From: Phormidium tenue FACHB-886
GTDB taxonomy: Bacteria; Cyanobacteriota; Cyanobacteriia; Elainellales; Elainellaceae
Direction of reading: 5' to 3'
Length of the DNA stretch: 64,000 nt
Assembly: GCF_014764505.1 (NCBI RefSeq)
Contig: NZ_JACXWX010000023.1
Coordinates: 1 to 64,000 of the forward strand
Below are positions 33,314-45,658 of the stretch, piece by piece. Position 1 is the stretch's first letter. Each line of letters begins with the position of its first letter. Under the pieces are notes generated by a model. It made no database searches and was not told where the DNA came from. It worked only from the letters and a program-made list of their open reading frames with translations. The translations under genes were made by a program, and so were the position numbers.

Positions 33314-36300
33314 ATGACCAATTCCAATTCGCAAAACCAACCCGAAGCAAATCAGACACAGCAGAAAGATGCTTCGTCTTATCTCAGAAATATTCGAGCA
33401 AGAATTTCACAAGGTAATACTAAATCAGGGAATACCAATTCAGGCAATACCAATTCAGGTAACTCAATTCTCCTACCCATTGAAGGTGCTACTGCAACAG
33501 AAATTTCCACCATTCAAGAAGCAGATCAGGACTGGCAAGCCGCAGGTTCTCAGCTGCAAAATTCTATATTTTTGAATCCTAATCACAAAGATTTTTCTAC
33601 TTCACTACAGAACGACCTTAAAAATGGAAGCAAAACTAACAATGGAATGGAAGATGGAAATGGAACAGCTGAAATTTTGACTCCTTTAGTTAAAGACCAA
33701 CTCAGCTGTCAATGGCTGTTGGCAACGACTCAGCAGATCCAGCAGGCAACCACACTAAATTCCCTCCTGAATTTAACGGTCATTGAGATACAGCAGCAGA
33801 TTAAAGCCGATCGCGTCTTAATCTATCGCTTTCAGAGCGAGGATCGTGGCAAGGTGCTGGCTGAAGCATTGAATTACGGCTATACACCTGCCTTAGGCGA
33901 GGCTCTACCTGCGATCGCCTTTGGCTTTGAGCAGCCAGACCAGCGGCAGCCAAATTATCGGCAGATTTTGACCTTGAATGATAGTTCTGGTGCCAGCCTC
34001 ACTCCCTACCAGCACCAGCTGCTGGAGCGGTTTCAGGTTAAAGCAAGCCTCAGCATTCCAATTGTGATAGGGCAGGTATGGGGACTGCTGGTTGTGCAGC
34101 AATGTTCGCAGCCTCGGCAGTGGGCAGAAGAAGAGATCGCCCTGCTGTATCAACTGACTAGCGAACTAAAGCTGAGCCTGCAGGCGTTGGAGTTTCGCAA
34201 CGAGCAGCAGGCGATGACGCAAATCTATGACCAGATCCGTGAAATGCTGAGTGGGGTTTCTTACATTCAGAATGCTTGTGAAACCGTTATCCAGAATATC
34301 CGGCAGCTACTCGATGTGGAGCGGGTGTGCATTTACAAATTTCACCCAGACTACTCCGGTGAATTTATCTATGAGTCAGAGGCGGGTGGGTTCCCTAGCC
34401 TGGTGGGTAGCGCCTGGGTCGATACTTACCTCCAAGAAAACCAGGGGGGCAGATTCCGCTACAGCCAGCCGATCGCGGTTGATGATATCTATCAAGCCAA
34501 TCTGAGCGCCTGTCACATCAAAAAATTAGAGCATTTTGGGGTTAGATCATTCGTTGTAGTCGCCATTAAGCAAGGGGAGAAGCTTTGGGGATTGCTGAGC
34601 GCCTTTCAGCACAGCGGCACGCGCCGCTGGATCGAGCAAGAAGTGGTGCTGCTCACTAATCTGGGTCGTCAACTGGGAACAGCGCTGCAGGGGGTCAATC
34701 ATTTGACCCAGCTAGAAGAACAAGCAGTGCGGTTGGCTAGCGCTACTCAGATCAGCCAGTCCATCACTGAAATCATCCCTAAAATTTTGCAGGCGCGAGA
34801 TTCAGATACCATTTTTCGCGTCACTCAGACGGCAGTACGGCGCTTACTAAGCTGCGATCGCGTTGCCTTCTACCGCTTCCGTCCAGAGGACAGCGCCGAA
34901 CTAGTCTTTGAATTTGCTGCCAGAGGAATGGAGGCTTTAGCCGAAGCTGAACTAGAAACCCTCCATTCCCAGCTCGGTCAGCAGGCTGCGGCTGACCTTC
35001 GGACAGCTCTAGTCGTGAACAATATTTACACAGCAGATCTTGCTGTAGATGAACTGGCCCAGCTTGAGCAGTTTGCAGTTCAGTCCTATGTGATCACGCC
35101 TATCTTTAAACAGGGCGAACTTTGGGGATGGCTGGGTATTTATCAAAGTGCTGCTCGCGCTTGGGCAGAGATTGAAGTCAGCGCGATCGGTCAAATTTGC
35201 GATCAAGTGGGCGCAGCTATGCAGCAGGCTAACTATCTGATGCAGATGCAGCAGCAGGCGGAGCAGCTGGCCAAAACACGAGAACGAGATCAATTCGTGG
35301 CGAAGGTGGTGGAGCGAATTCGGCAGTCGCTCGACTTGCCGCAAATTTTCAAGACAACCGCCCGCGAAGTCCGCAATGCTTTGGGGGTGGATCGCGTGGC
35401 GATCTATAAGTTCACACCCGGAACGAACTTTAACCAGGGGATGATCGTTGCGGAAGATATTAAACCAGGCTACATCTCTATCCTTACCGTGGAGATCGAC
35501 GATAACTGCTTTGGGGATCGTTATGCAGAATCGTATAAGCGCGGACGGGTTTTCGCTATTGCGGATATTCAGCAGGCAGGGTTGAACAACTGCTACATTG
35601 AAATGCTGACTCAGTTTCAAGTGCGGGGCAACTTGGTCGTGCCGCTGTTTAGAGGAGAAGAACTGTGGGGCTTGTTCTGCATCCATCAGTGTAGCGCTCC
35701 GCATGATTGGCAAGATACAGAAATTGACTTTGCTAAGCAGATTGCGCTGCAGCTCGATACTGCCATTCAGCAGGGCGAATATATTGAACAGCTCCGCCAA
35801 GCTTCGGAGCAGCTAGTGAGCGCAGCTGAACGCGAGAAGGCAGCGAAAGAACGCCTGCAGCAGGAAGTGATTCAAGTGTTGGCATCCGTCCGACCTGCTT
35901 TGGATGGCGATCTAACGGTGCGTGCCCCAGTCACCGATGACGAAGTGGGGACGATCGCCGATGCCTACAACAACACGCTGAACAGCCTGCGGCAGATCGT
36001 GACGCAGATGCAGGTTGCCTCACGGCAGGTTGCTCATACGTCCGAAATTAGTGAAGCTGCGATCTCCAGTTTGGCAACTCAAGCCCAACATCAGTTTCAA
36101 GCGCTCAGTCAAGCCCAAGCTCAAGTTGAGACGATGGTGCATTCCACTGAAGCAGTTGGGGCAAGCGCTCACCTTGTGGAGCAGGCAGTCCAAGCTGCAA
36201 ATCAGATTGTGCTGGCGGGCGATACTGCAATGAATCGTACAGTAGAAGAGATTTTGGATATCCGCGAAACCGTTGCCGAAACTAATGCTCGCCTGAAACG

Positions 36301-36862
36301 GTTAAGTGAATCTTCCCAAAAAATTTCTAAAGTCGTGAACCTGATTAGCAACTTCACGACCCAAACTCAGCTGCTAGCGCTCAACGCCTCGATCGAAGCT
36401 ACCCGCGCTGGCGACTATGGACGAGGGTTTGCTGTAGTTGCAGAAGAAGTACGTTCTTTGGCGCGTCAGTCTGCCGATGCTGCCACAGATATTGAGCAGC
36501 TGGTACAAGATATTCAGCGGGGAACAGCCGAGGTATCCACCGCGCTAGAAATGGGTATCCAGCAGGTTGAATCTGGAACCGATCTGGTAACAGAAACCCG
36601 CGAAAACCTGAACGCGATCGTTGATGCAACCGCCCAGATCAGTCAGCTTGTGGTGAGCATCACCCAGACAACCGAAGAACAAACACAGCAATTTCAATCG
36701 GTAACGCAAACGATTACCGATGTCGCAGAGATCGCCAGCAAAACTTCAGAAGATTCAATGTCAATGTCTGCATCCTTTAAGGAGCTACTGGCGATGGCTC
36801 AGACCTTACAAGTCAAGAGCGACCAGTTCAAGGTCGATACCGAAACCAGCCACCTACCATGA
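33314..36862 (+). CDS. pixJ: GAF-rich methyl-accepting photoreceptor (PixJ-like)
   Basis: This is a 1182-residue soluble chemoreceptor. Four GAF domains (about 125-295, 305-480, 490-660, 665-830) precede a HAMP segment ([20 protein letters not shown]) and the MCP signalling domain ([20 protein letters not shown]). GAF4 has the DXCF motif (D-N-C732-F) and the second Cys760-Tyr761, spaced 28 residues apart as in blue/green PixJ cyanobacteriochromes. GAF2 has the canonical Cys400-His401. GAF1 (Gln-His) and GAF3 lack the cysteine. It should bind bilin and drive phototaxis. No membrane helix is seen, unlike some PixJ. TTG 33257 is an alternative start. A 15-bp tandem repeat (GNTNS units) lies near the N-terminus. 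Confidence 0.85.
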   Translation: MTNSNSQNQPEANQTQQKDASSYLRNIRARISQGNTKSGNTNSGNTNSGNSILLPIEGATATEISTIQEADQDWQAAGSQLQNSIFLNPNHKDFSTSLQNDLKNGSKTNNGMEDGNGTAEILTPLVKDQLSCQWLLATTQQIQQATTLNSLLNLTVIEIQQQIKADRVLIYRFQSEDRGKVLAEALNYGYTPALGEALPAIAFGFEQPDQRQPNYRQILTLNDSSGASLTPYQHQLLERFQVKASLSIPIVIGQVWGLLVVQQCSQPRQWAEEEIALLYQLTSELKLSLQALEFRNEQQAMTQIYDQIREMLSGVSYIQNACETVIQNIRQLLDVERVCIYKFHPDYSGEFIYESEAGGFPSLVGSAWVDTYLQENQGGRFRYSQPIAVDDIYQANLSACHIKKLEHFGVRSFVVVAIKQGEKLWGLLSAFQHSGTRRWIEQEVVLLTNLGRQLGTALQGVNHLTQLEEQAVRLASATQISQSITEIIPKILQARDSDTIFRVTQTAVRRLLSCDRVAFYRFRPEDSAELVFEFAARGMEALAEAELETLHSQLGQQAAADLRTALVVNNIYTADLAVDELAQLEQFAVQSYVITPIFKQGELWGWLGIYQSAARAWAEIEVSAIGQICDQVGAAMQQANYLMQMQQQAEQLAKTRERDQFVAKVVERIRQSLDLPQIFKTTAREVRNALGVDRVAIYKFTPGTNFNQGMIVAEDIKPGYISILTVEIDDNCFGDRYAESYKRGRVFAIADIQQAGLNNCYIEMLTQFQVRGNLVVPLFRGEELWGLFCIHQCSAPHDWQDTEIDFAKQIALQLDTAIQQGEYIEQLRQASEQLVSAAEREKAAKERLQQEVIQVLASVRPALDGDLTVRAPVTDDEVGTIADAYNNTLNSLRQIVTQMQVASRQVAHTSEISEAAISSLATQAQHQFQALSQAQAQVETMVHSTEAVGASAHLVEQAVQAANQIVLAGDTAMNRTVEEILDIRETVAETNARLKRLSESSQKISKVVNLISNFTTQTQLLALNASIEATRAGDYGRGFAVVAEEVRSLARQSADAATDIEQLVQDIQRGTAEVSTALEMGIQQVESGTDLVTETRENLNAIVDATAQISQLVVSITQTTEEQTQQFQSVTQTITDVAEIASKTSEDSMSMSASFKELLAMAQTLQVKSDQFKVDTETSHLP

Positions 36863-39800
36863 CCTCAAATTCCTCCATCCGAGAAGAAACTTACCCCTAT
36901 TTCCTCCAGGAAGTCCCAGAACTGCTGCAGGTTCTAGAGCAGGGCTTATTGAGGCTGCGAGATGCTAGCACCCTCGATCAAGTGAACACCTTGATGCGAG
37001 CCACCCACACGCTAAAAGGAGCTGCTGCCAGCGTGGGGCTAGAAACGATCGCACTTCTCGCCCATTCCCTAGAGGACATTTTTAAAGCACTCTGCCGCCC
37101 GGATGTATCGATCGATCCGGATGTGGAAGCGCTGCTCTTCGAGGGGTTTGAATGTCTGCGGCTGCCGCTGATAGCAGAACTAACTGGCAACGCGATCAAC
37201 CATACAGAAGTCCTCGATCGAGCTGCTGCTGTATTCGCCCAACTGCAAGAGAAGCTGGGAGACTGTTTTGGGCAGGAGGCATACATCCCGACTTCCCTGG
37301 AACTTGGCTTTGATGTAACGCAGTCACTTTTTGAGATTGGCGTAACTCAGCGGCTAGAACAGGTTGCAACGGCGATCGCTACTGCCCCGCCAGAGGAAAT
37401 TGGCACAGCTGTCAAAACCCAGCTTGAGGTGTTTCTAGGCTTAGCAGAGTCTTTAAATCTACCAGGGTTTGGCGCGATTGCTCAGGCAGCTCTAACAGCG
37501 CTGCACCACCATCCCGGTCAGGCTATGACTATCGCTCAGGTAGCGCTAGCAGACCTGCAGGACGGACAGACTGCTGTGTTGGCAGGCGATCGCCTACAAG
37601 GAGGGCAACCCTCGGCAGCTTTACAGCAGCTAGCTGACCTGCCCCCCAGCATCCCCGTCGTCCCTGCTAATGCAACAGTGGTTGACTCTCAAAGCGTTGA
37701 ATCGCAGAGTATTGAGTCTCAGAGTACCGAATCACAGGGCAAAACTCCTTCTAATCCGCTTCTAGAAAGCATTTGGGGCGAAACTTTGGTTACTGCCACG
37801 TCGAGTGCTGAACCCTTGAGCAAACCAGCTTTTGCCCTCGCTCCCGCTTCCGTTGATTCAGATGATCTGCAGTTCGCTCGCCAACTTTTTTCATCTCAAG
37901 CAGAGCAGCCCCCCAGCACCCCGACTCCCATGCCGACTAAAGAAACGATCGCTCCCGCTGCTACGGTGCGAGTCAATGTTGAGCATTTAGAGCAACTGAG
38001 CCATTCTATGGGGGAACTGCTGACGCATCAAAATTATCAATCTCTCCAGACGGAACAGCTACAGTCTTCTGTTCGTAGCCTCCTCTCACGGCTTCAAGAG
38101 CATCAGCAGCTCCTAACTCAGTTTCAGGAATCCTTCAACCACCGATCGATGGCTGCCCCGCAGGGACGCAAACAGCGCAAAAAATCGAGAGCAAGCAAAA
38201 AAAAGACCCCCCTTCCTGCTTCTCGCCCCGCCATCCCCGCGGAAGGTCTAGGCTTAGGTGCCCTGAGAGACAATCTCGATGCCATCCACTTCATTCAAGC
38301 GATGTTGGATAACAACGTGCAGCTGGCAGAAGTAGCAGATGCGATCGACCTGTTTACTCGTCAATCCAAGCAAGTGCTGGCAACCCAACAGCGCCTCCTG
38401 AACCATACCCGTGATGTGCTGATCGAAGCCCGCATGCTGCCTTTGGGTGAGATCTTCGATCGCTTTCCGCGAGTGCTGCAGCAGCTAGAAACGAGACACA
38501 ACAAACCGGTGGCGCTGTCGCTGCAGGGCGCAGAAGTTTTGGTGGATAAAGTGGTGGCAGAGAAACTATTCGATCCACTCCTCCACTTGGTTCGGAATGC
38601 TTTTGATCATGGAATTGAGCCTGCTGCAATTCGCCAGCAGCGTGGGAAAGCCCCCAAAGGGCAAATTGAACTTTCTGCCCAACATCAAGGCGGACAGCTC
38701 GTGATCGAAGTGCGAGACGATGGGGACGGATTAGATTTTGAGCGAATTCGCCAGCGGGTAGCCGAACGGCAGCTTGTGCCACCCGATCAAGTGCCGCACC
38801 TCACCCCCGATCAATTAATCGATTTCCTGTTTGAAGCAGGCTTTTCTACTGCCGCTCAGGTCAATAATCTCTCTGGGCGTGGCGTGGGATTGGACGTTGT
38901 GCGGGCTCAGCTGCAAGCTCTCCAAGGGGCGATCGTCGTTCACTCTGAACCGCAGCAAGGCACCACGTTCATCCTGAAGATTCCACTGAACCTGACGATC
39001 GCTAAGCTGCTCGTTTGTCAGGTGGGCGGCAAACCTCATGCCTTATTGATCGATACGATTGAGCAGATTATCATTCTGCAGCCAGAGCAAATTCAAAACC
39101 AGTATGGCATTAAGGTGGTGCGCTGGGGCAACGGAGCTGATGAGCAACAGATTCCTTTGTACTCCCTGACGCAGGCGCTTAGCTATACGTCGCCGCTGCT
39201 CGCATTGCCACTCACCAGCCCCCCCACCAGCCCCAAATCATCTGCAACACAGACGATTCTATGCCGATATCAAGGGGGGCTAGTAGGCTTAGAAGTGGAT
39301 CAGCTACTTGACGAGCAGGAGCTAGTTATTCGTCCGTTGGGAAGGCTGATTGACTCCCCCAGCTATGTTTATGGCGCTAGTGTTTTGGCAGACGGTCGCC
39401 TAACGTTGGTGATCGAGCCAGTCGCGCTGATCGAACAAATTTTGAAGCAAAGAGGCGATCGGCCCAATGCAAATTGGCACAATGCAGATCGGCACAATGC
39501 AGCAAGTTTTACACCTGTCTTGCCGTCATCTCGCTCCCAACCCTCAAGCCTTGCTGCCCTACCTGCCCTACCGGCCTCAGCGGAACCAGACCTCAAGACG
39601 AACATCAAGATTTTGATCATCGAAGATTCAATCACCGTTCGCCAAAGCTTGATTTTGACGCTGCAGCGAGCGGGTTATCAAGTCTCTCAGGCAAAAGACG
39701 GACAAGAAGCGATCGACAGGCTACAGCACTCAATTGATGTGCAGGCAATTATCTGCGATCTGGATATGCCTCGCGTCAGCGGGTTTGAATTTCTCAGGCA

Positions 39801-39993
39801 CTGTCAGCGTATCCCTGGTTTAGCCAACATTCCAGTCATCATTTTGACTTCGCGAAGCGACGAAAAGCACCGCTCGCTGGCTGCACAGCTGGGGGCAGCT
39901 GCCTATATGACCAAGCCCTATCTAGAATACAAGCTGCTTGAGCTAGTGGCAGAAATACTAAAACTGCACAGCTTAGCTCCTGTTTCTGGATAA
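36859..39993 (+). CDS. pixL: CheA-type hybrid histidine kinase (PixL-like)
   Basis: This 1044-residue kinase starts with an Hpt domain at 1-110 with phospho-accepting His50 (RATHTLKG). A long Ser/Gln-rich linker follows. Next are the dimerisation/ATPase core with N-box [13 protein letters not shown] and G1 VRDDGDGLD, then a CheW-like domain, and a C-terminal receiver ([24 protein letters not shown]). Its ATG overlaps the stop of the receptor gene (ATGA), so translation is coupled. It completes the phototaxis cluster. It probably phosphorylates the CheY- and PatA-type regulators encoded upstream. Confidence 0.9.
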   Translation: MTSNSSIREETYPYFLQEVPELLQVLEQGLLRLRDASTLDQVNTLMRATHTLKGAAASVGLETIALLAHSLEDIFKALCRPDVSIDPDVEALLFEGFECLRLPLIAELTGNAINHTEVLDRAAAVFAQLQEKLGDCFGQEAYIPTSLELGFDVTQSLFEIGVTQRLEQVATAIATAPPEEIGTAVKTQLEVFLGLAESLNLPGFGAIAQAALTALHHHPGQAMTIAQVALADLQDGQTAVLAGDRLQGGQPSAALQQLADLPPSIPVVPANATVVDSQSVESQSIESQSTESQGKTPSNPLLESIWGETLVTATSSAEPLSKPAFALAPASVDSDDLQFARQLFSSQAEQPPSTPTPMPTKETIAPAATVRVNVEHLEQLSHSMGELLTHQNYQSLQTEQLQSSVRSLLSRLQEHQQLLTQFQESFNHRSMAAPQGRKQRKKSRASKKKTPLPASRPAIPAEGLGLGALRDNLDAIHFIQAMLDNNVQLAEVADAIDLFTRQSKQVLATQQRLLNHTRDVLIEARMLPLGEIFDRFPRVLQQLETRHNKPVALSLQGAEVLVDKVVAEKLFDPLLHLVRNAFDHGIEPAAIRQQRGKAPKGQIELSAQHQGGQLVIEVRDDGDGLDFERIRQRVAERQLVPPDQVPHLTPDQLIDFLFEAGFSTAAQVNNLSGRGVGLDVVRAQLQALQGAIVVHSEPQQGTTFILKIPLNLTIAKLLVCQVGGKPHALLIDTIEQIIILQPEQIQNQYGIKVVRWGNGADEQQIPLYSLTQALSYTSPLLALPLTSPPTSPKSSATQTILCRYQGGLVGLEVDQLLDEQELVIRPLGRLIDSPSYVYGASVLADGRLTLVIEPVALIEQILKQRGDRPNANWHNADRHNAASFTPVLPSSRSQPSSLAALPALPASAEPDLKTNIKILIIEDSITVRQSLILTLQRAGYQVSQAKDGQEAIDRLQHSIDVQAIICDLDMPRVSGFEFLRHCQRIPGLANIPVIILTSRSDEKHRSLAAQLGAAAYMTKPYLEYKLLELVAEILKLHSLAPVSG

Positions 39994-40177
39994 AGACTAG
40001 TTTGAATGGATAGAATAGAGTAAATCCATAGTGTTCCGGCTAAAATACTAAATCTATGAAAGAAGAAGAATCAGTAGTACTATTCTTGAAAAGAATCAAA
40101 ACCAATTTCTGCTCAACATTAATAACATCTAGAGCAGATTAAATAAAAAGCAGTGGAACGTTGAAAGATTGCTATAG

Positions 40178-41275
40178 GTGACACGACTTGTAAAATTTAT
40201 GCTAGCAGTTACCGAGATTATTCAAACCCCTGCGACCCAACGTTTAACGAAGCTGTGGTCAGAGCGTTATACACCAGACTTGTTCTCGTTGGCGCCCACC
40301 CAAGATTCGTGGGTGTTTAGAGAATTAGTTGAGGCGTCCTCGCTGCAGGGTCGAGCGGCAACGATCGCCAAACTGCAAGAATCATTAGTGAATTTGAACT
40401 GCCAGCTTGCTGTAATCCAGGCAAAAGCGCTTTATGAATATATCTCTAACGTTGTAAACCTTAGAGAAGCAAGGCAGCTTACAGATTTTGCCTTTCAGAT
40501 CTATATCAAGCTGCTGCAAATCTATCAGCAGCCTTCAGCGATCTCGACCTTCCCAATGGATAAACTGTGGGCAAACTCAGCTTATCCACCGATCTCAGCT
40601 TGGGGCATTCCAAACATTGAAGACTTCGCTAAAGTGATCGAACCCGCTCTTATAGCGCTTCAGAAACAACACGTCGCTTCAATAGACTGGCGCGCCCTCG
40701 GTTTCATGACCACCCAGCTAAACTTCACCAACAAACTGCTGCTTCAACGGCTAACGCTTGTCGAACAAGCTCTGATCAATCCCTACTTCAAATTCGTTGA
40801 AGAACAAGCTGCTATCCCGTGGCAGCGAGTTTGTGCTGCTGCTGCCAAGCACGAACTTGATTCGCCTGCATTTCTCTTGGTTGAGCAGATGATGCCTTTC
40901 TCAACAGACATTGCTCGGACCGTGTATCAGGAGTTGGCTCAACAGTTTCCTGAGTATCGCAGCCGCAGGGGAGGGCTAGATAATCAAGATGTAGCCCGAT
41001 CTTGCCTGCGAGATTTGGAGATGTTCCAAGCCTATCTATGGCTATCTGTGCTGGAAGATAACATGATGCCCATCAAACAAGAACTTGTTACCTTGTGTGT
41101 GATGGTGGTGGAAACAGTTGAGGTGAAGTGGGAATTAACATCGCAATGGAACCAACTTTTGATTGATGAAATTAACAGCCGCATTACTCCAGATCAACAG
41201 GCATTTTTGCAGCCGTATGTGGAAGGGCTAAAGCAATCGTTTTATGCTAAGCGTCGGCGCTTGGGCATGGGTTGA
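40178..41275 (+). CDS. Conserved-looking helical protein of unknown function
   Basis: This 365-residue protein is predicted mostly helical, without signal peptide, membrane helix or recognisable motif. It is rich in Leu/Gln with a basic end (AKRRRLGMG). It lies 184 bases after the CheA gene in the same direction, so an extension of the phototaxis operon is possible. The listed start is GTG 40178; ATG 40199 is an alternative. I do not recognise the family. Confidence 0.65.
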   Translation: MTRLVKFMLAVTEIIQTPATQRLTKLWSERYTPDLFSLAPTQDSWVFRELVEASSLQGRAATIAKLQESLVNLNCQLAVIQAKALYEYISNVVNLREARQLTDFAFQIYIKLLQIYQQPSAISTFPMDKLWANSAYPPISAWGIPNIEDFAKVIEPALIALQKQHVASIDWRALGFMTTQLNFTNKLLLQRLTLVEQALINPYFKFVEEQAAIPWQRVCAAAAKHELDSPAFLLVEQMMPFSTDIARTVYQELAQQFPEYRSRRGGLDNQDVARSCLRDLEMFQAYLWLSVLEDNMMPIKQELVTLCVMVVETVEVKWELTSQWNQLLIDEINSRITPDQQAFLQPYVEGLKQSFYAKRRRLGMG

Positions 41276-41491
41276 AAAGAGCGATCGACTGGGTAGGGTT
41301 CTACTCATCTCCATGGGCTACACTTTACGGGCTAGACTTTATTGCTGTGCTTTCATTTGCTGTGCTTAAGCCTCAAACTGTCTAGCTTTGCTATAGTATC
41401 GGTGAAGTTTGGAATGAAGCGGATTGCAGTGGAGGGCTGACTTCTCTAGCTTTCAGTTTCCCAAATTTTGTCCTTCTATAGCTCTGGATAG

Positions 41492-41956
41492 ATGACGACT
41501 CAACTAGACGAAGAACGATCGCTCGATATTGCCCAACAGATTAAGAGCAAGGACAACAAGCCGTTTGACAACGCCTGCAAAGCAGCACTGGCGATCGAAA
41601 ATGCTCGTTATGTTCAGGGATTTTTAGTGGTGGCTGGACAGCCAAACAAAATCCTTGAACATGCTTGGATCGTGCTGGATGATTCAATTATTGACCCTAG
41701 CTGGGTACATCTTCATAGGCAAGTTGCCGATCTACACTATTTTGCTGCCCAGTCCTTAACTGTAAAGCAACTTAAGGCAACCCTCGAAGAGAGCAAGGAA
41801 GATTACCCAGAGGATGACCCGCTACCTATTTACGGAGCCATGCCCTACGAGTATTATGGCGAGGTGATGTTGGGCGGCAAGGATTATTTAAAGGCTTACC
41901 AAGCGGCGGAAGCGCAATACAAAGCATTGAACCAGCGGAGCGCTGAGAACAACTAG
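41492..41956 (+). CDS. Unknown protein, 154 residues
   Basis: An acidic soluble protein. The segment ILEHAWIVLDDSIIDPSW resembles the His-containing core strand seen in some papain-like or transglutaminase-like folds, but a catalytic Cys is not obvious (the only Cys, C29, is in DNACKAAL, a plausible Cys-Ala helix start). No firm assignment. It is flanked by intergenic gaps on both sides. Confidence 0.6.
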   Translation: MTTQLDEERSLDIAQQIKSKDNKPFDNACKAALAIENARYVQGFLVVAGQPNKILEHAWIVLDDSIIDPSWVHLHRQVADLHYFAAQSLTVKQLKATLEESKEDYPEDDPLPIYGAMPYEYYGEVMLGGKDYLKAYQAAEAQYKALNQRSAENN

Positions 41957-42058
41957 CGGCTAGAACAGCTGAGGGCTAGGAATGCCTAGAGATAGAGTGA
42001 AAGAGATAGCAACCCTTCGGTAGCCTGAACGGTAAACGATCGCCCCAGCCGCTCTGCG

Positions 42059-44005
42059 CTAGCCGCCTACATGAATTGCCGGCCGGCACTCCGGATCTTT
42101 CTCAGCCTTGCGGAGAACTTCACGGGTCACAACCGGGATATCTCCTTCCCCAAACAGAATGAAGCGCAGCAAATATTGAATTGGATTACCTTCTGCCCAG
42201 CCAAAGTAAGCATGCGGCAGCTTGCCAGTTTCGTCTCGAATATACAAAAGGATAGCTGCAATGGCATTTGGGACGGCAGCGCTTTGAGTCCGGAGAATGC
42301 GATAATCACCAACCTGTACGCCTTCGACGCGAATCGTATCTGCGAACTCTGACGCATCAGAGATCTGAACTTCTAGAAACAGTACAGAATCGGCATCAGG
42401 AATGTGGTTATCTTCGCGGACTTCCTTCTCCTTCGAAAAGTATTCCTGCACATCCCCCGCATTCAATCGATTGGCAATCAGGCGAATCGTCCCTTGATTT
42501 TCTTCAGCAATGAAGCGGTGGGCAGTTTCATCAATTTCAATTCGTTCGGCACGCAGTTCAGTCGATCGCCAGACCCGAGAAACTAGCGATGTCAAAATAA
42601 TTGCCCCAATGAAAAAGGCAGCAATGCGGATCCCTTCCGGGCGCTCAATAATATTGGCGATCGTCGTATAGAAAAAGATCAAGGTGATGACGCCAAAGGC
42701 AGCCGTTGTTCGCCTTAGCCGACGACGATGCACAGAGAGCGTCACGGCAAAAGCGGCAGAGCTAATTAGCACCAAGACTCCTGTAGCATAAGCCCCCCCT
42801 TGTGCCTCCACATTGGCTCTAAAGAGAACCGTCACAACAAAAGCGATCGCCGTGTAGACCAGTACTAGCGGTCTGGTTGCTCTAGTCCAATTGGGTGCCA
42901 TGCCATAGCGAGGCAGATAGCGAGGCACGATATTTAGCAGTCCTGCCATTGCAGAAGCACCAGCAAACCAAAGAATGGCGATTGTACTGAGATCGTAGAG
43001 TGTGCCAAAGCCGTTACCCAAGTAGCTGTGGGCAAGATAGGCAAGAGCGCGTCCATTGGCTTCCCCTCCTGCCTGAAACTCTGCGGTTGGAATCAACAGC
43101 GTTGTCACAAAACTGCTGGTGATCAGGAAAAAGCTCATAATCACCGCTGCTAAGGTCAGCAGCTTGTGAGTATTCTGGATGCGTCCTTTAGGTTGTTCTT
43201 CCGTGTCGCTGCTGTTGCCTTGGACAAGCGGCATGACAACCACCCCTGTCTCAAACCCAGACAACCCCAGTGCCAGTTTGGGAAACAGCAGCAAAGACAC
43301 TCCCAACATGGCTAAAGGATTGCCATGGTTGGTAAATAGCGCACTCTGCCAGTTGGTGATCGTGGCAGGCTGATTGAGAATTTGAAGCAGCCCCGTCGCA
43401 ACAACCACAAGATTGAGGAGCAGATAGCAGCTCACCAGAGAGACAGCAAGCCCGATCGCTTCTCGGAATCCTCTAAGAAAGACTGCGCCCAGCATCGCGA
43501 TCAGCAGGAGTGTGATTAGGACTGCCTGCCCATGCAGAAACTCAGGTGCTACCGGGTTCTCGATGATGTGGGCTGTGGCATCTGCAGCCGAAAGGGTGAT
43601 AGTAATAATGAAGTCTGTGGCAACAAATCCCAATAAGCAGAGGACAAACAGCTTGCCCTGCCACCACGGCAGCAGACGCTCAAGCATGGCGATCGATCCT
43701 TCCCCATGCGGGCTTTTCGCTGCCACCCGTCGGTAAATGGGTAGTGCCCCAAACAGCGTTAGCAGCACCAAGATTAGAGTTGCCAAAGGAGACAAAGCGC
43801 CTGCTGCCAACGCTGCAATTCCCGGTTGGTAGCCCAAGGTTGAAAAATAATCTACACCTGTGAGGCACATGACTTGCCACCAAGGGTGTTTGCGGTGAGG
43901 CTCTTTCTTGCCGTGGGGGCTATCCTTCTCCCGTCGGTTTTCTTCGAGTAACCAACTCACAACGGGTTTACGCCAAGATCGATTGGGATTAGTAGGTTGA
44001 GCCAT
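42059..44005 (-). CDS. APC-superfamily amino acid permease
   Basis: This 648-residue membrane protein has about twelve helices from residue 45 to about 490. The first shows the APC-like unwound motif ([21 protein letters not shown]). It is followed by a cytoplasmic C-terminal domain of about 150 residues ([19 protein letters not shown]). The polar N-terminal 40 residues are rich in Lys and Arg. The substrate is probably an amino acid or other small cation; this cannot be fixed. Confidence 0.8.
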   Translation of the reverse strand: MAQPTNPNRSWRKPVVSWLLEENRREKDSPHGKKEPHRKHPWWQVMCLTGVDYFSTLGYQPGIAALAAGALSPLATLILVLLTLFGALPIYRRVAAKSPHGEGSIAMLERLLPWWQGKLFVLCLLGFVATDFIITITLSAADATAHIIENPVAPEFLHGQAVLITLLLIAMLGAVFLRGFREAIGLAVSLVSCYLLLNLVVVATGLLQILNQPATITNWQSALFTNHGNPLAMLGVSLLLFPKLALGLSGFETGVVVMPLVQGNSSDTEEQPKGRIQNTHKLLTLAAVIMSFFLITSSFVTTLLIPTAEFQAGGEANGRALAYLAHSYLGNGFGTLYDLSTIAILWFAGASAMAGLLNIVPRYLPRYGMAPNWTRATRPLVLVYTAIAFVVTVLFRANVEAQGGAYATGVLVLISSAAFAVTLSVHRRRLRRTTAAFGVITLIFFYTTIANIIERPEGIRIAAFFIGAIILTSLVSRVWRSTELRAERIEIDETAHRFIAEENQGTIRLIANRLNAGDVQEYFSKEKEVREDNHIPDADSVLFLEVQISDASEFADTIRVEGVQVGDYRILRTQSAAVPNAIAAILLYIRDETGKLPHAYFGWAEGNPIQYLLRFILFGEGDIPVVTREVLRKAEKDPECRPAIHVGG

Positions 44006-44185
44006 CTAGATCTCCGAGGTAGTGCAGCGATTCCGAGGTAGTGCAACGATAGTGTGGCGGGTGCGGAAGTTTGTGCCGAAATCGAAGCAACAGACTTAAA
44101 AATTTTATAGCTCTATGGTTAAGGTATCGTCTTGCCTCAGTGAGAAAGATTTCTCCTGATGAATAGGCGAGCCCCAGCTTAGCTA

Positions 44186-44245
44186 TTTCCTGCCCGTATA
44201 TTCTGTCGGTTGATTAGCCAACCGACAGAATATACGGGCAGGAAA
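44186..44245. repeat. Perfect 27-bp inverted repeat
   Basis: The arms 44186-44212 and 44219-44245 are perfect reverse complements with a 6-base loop (ATTAGC). The stem begins TTTCCTGCCCGTATATTC. It lies in the 398-base gap between the permease start and the end of the EthD-like gene, both minus strand. There is no T-run on either side, so it is not a normal terminator. The rest of the gap holds nothing recognisable. Confidence 0.85.
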
Positions 44246-44403
44246 GCGAATCAGCGCTTAGCCCACCCAAGGCGAGCGACGCTGACACTGCGTGTTTAGG
44301 TGGCTCCGATTTCCCTAGTTCAAACGGCTCGATCGAGACAACCCTGCCGCACGCCGGGCTACCCGATCTCCCCCTCAAGCAGTTGGAATCACTGTATTAC
44401 TCC

Positions 44404-45309
44404 TCACCTAGAACCATAAAGAGCTTCCAGCAGATCGGGCTGTCTCTGGTTCTCTGCGCCTGCCTCCAAGATCGTCTGCACGGCTGGATACCCTCGCAGC
44501 CCAACCTCCGTCACTTTGCCATTGTAGACCAACGTGTAATAGGCAACGATGGGAAACGAATGGATAGCGCGAATGAACTGCGGCTGTTCGTTGCTCTGCA
44601 GCAGCGACTCTAGCGAATCCTGCCGATCGACCACAAGCTCCATCCATGCCTGATAGTGCTTTTCTTTGGCCCAGTCATGAGAAACACAGGGAGAATTTTC
44701 CTGATCGCGATAGGGTTCTAGCAGATGCAACCGCAACCGTTTGACGGCAGGCTGTTGGCTCCAGGGTTCAGCTAGCTGCTCAACGAGATACTGACGAAAT
44801 TGTGCAGTGTCGATCGCCTCTCTTTGCTGGAAGCACAGCATGAAGCTGGGAAAATGCGGTTCACCGTTTAGGGTGGGGTCATTTAACCGATCAACAAATG
44901 TATGGGCGTTGTTGCCCACTGCGGATAGCGTGGCATTGCGATCGCACAAATTTTGCTCGTCTTTAAAGATGTATTGGGTGTTGAGCGGGCTATTGCCAAA
45001 GGTTTGCTGATCGGCTTTGGTGAGAAAAAGAGTTTCTGCGACGCCATGAGGTTGATCTACCTCAGCCAGAGTAGAGTCAGTTTCGGCGGTGGTAGAGCGC
45101 AGCGCCCAAACAGGCGCTAAGTGCAGTAAGCGGTACTGGTAAAGCCCCGGAGTGCGGGCAACCATGACGCTATGAACATCTCGCCAATAGCGGTAGGACA
45201 CCTCCAGCGGCACATCTTTCCGCCACCAGCCAAAAACCGTTGCTGCATGAGCTGCAGCATTTTCTTTAGCCGCTACATCCACATCTTGATCGGGTTTAAC
45301 ATCTGGCAT
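44404..45309 (-). CDS. EthD-like (dimeric alpha/beta barrel) protein
   Basis: This 301-residue protein has an N-terminal part (about 25-70, WWRKDVPLEVSYRYWRDVHS, RTPGLYQYRLLHL) that looks like an EthD/ferredoxin-like barrel, with a second related half towards the C-terminus (SFMLCFQQREAIDTAQF). EthD-type proteins bind small hydrophobic molecules; no function is known here. ATG 45309 is chosen because GGGGAAGG precedes it. The frame extends 29 codons upstream without a plausible start signal. Confidence 0.6.
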   Translation of the reverse strand: MPDVKPDQDVDVAAKENAAAHAATVFGWWRKDVPLEVSYRYWRDVHSVMVARTPGLYQYRLLHLAPVWALRSTTAETDSTLAEVDQPHGVAETLFLTKADQQTFGNSPLNTQYIFKDEQNLCDRNATLSAVGNNAHTFVDRLNDPTLNGEPHFPSFMLCFQQREAIDTAQFRQYLVEQLAEPWSQQPAVKRLRLHLLEPYRDQENSPCVSHDWAKEKHYQAWMELVVDRQDSLESLLQSNEQPQFIRAIHSFPIVAYYTLVYNGKVTEVGLRGYPAVQTILEAGAENQRQPDLLEALYGSR

Positions 45310-45463
45310 ATTGGTGCACCCTTCCCCAGCTTGATCTAGCTTCTTTAAACTTCCATCCCCGTGATTACAAATTCTGTTGCTGATGCAATCCATCAAGTGA
45401 TAGAGGTTCGCTACTGTGCTCCTGCGTTAGGGATGAACAGTACATCCCAGTGGCAGCAAAGCA

Positions 45464-45658
45464 ATGAATAGCGACCGCACAAATCCTAAAAATACTTCTA
45501 CTGAGCCAAATACAAAACCAGAGAACACGGGAATAGAACCGCAGGATCCACAGCCGGAATCTGGCGATCTTGCCGCTGAGCAGGCAGAGACGAGACAGAG
45601 TTCTCCAGCTTCTCCGCGCGTCAGTGAGAAGACAGAGGAAGCCCAAGAAGAAGCCTAG
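45464..45658 (+). CDS. Small disordered Pro/Glu/Ser-rich protein
   Basis: Sixty-four residues, almost entirely polar (NPKNTSTEPNTKPENTG start, EKTEEAQEEA end), with no hydrophobic core. ATG follows GCAGCAAAGCA, a weak ribosome-binding site. Low-complexity proteins of this kind are common in cyanobacteria, but it may also be spurious. Confidence 0.4.
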   Translation: MNSDRTNPKNTSTEPNTKPENTGIEPQDPQPESGDLAAEQAETRQSSPASPRVSEKTEEAQEEA

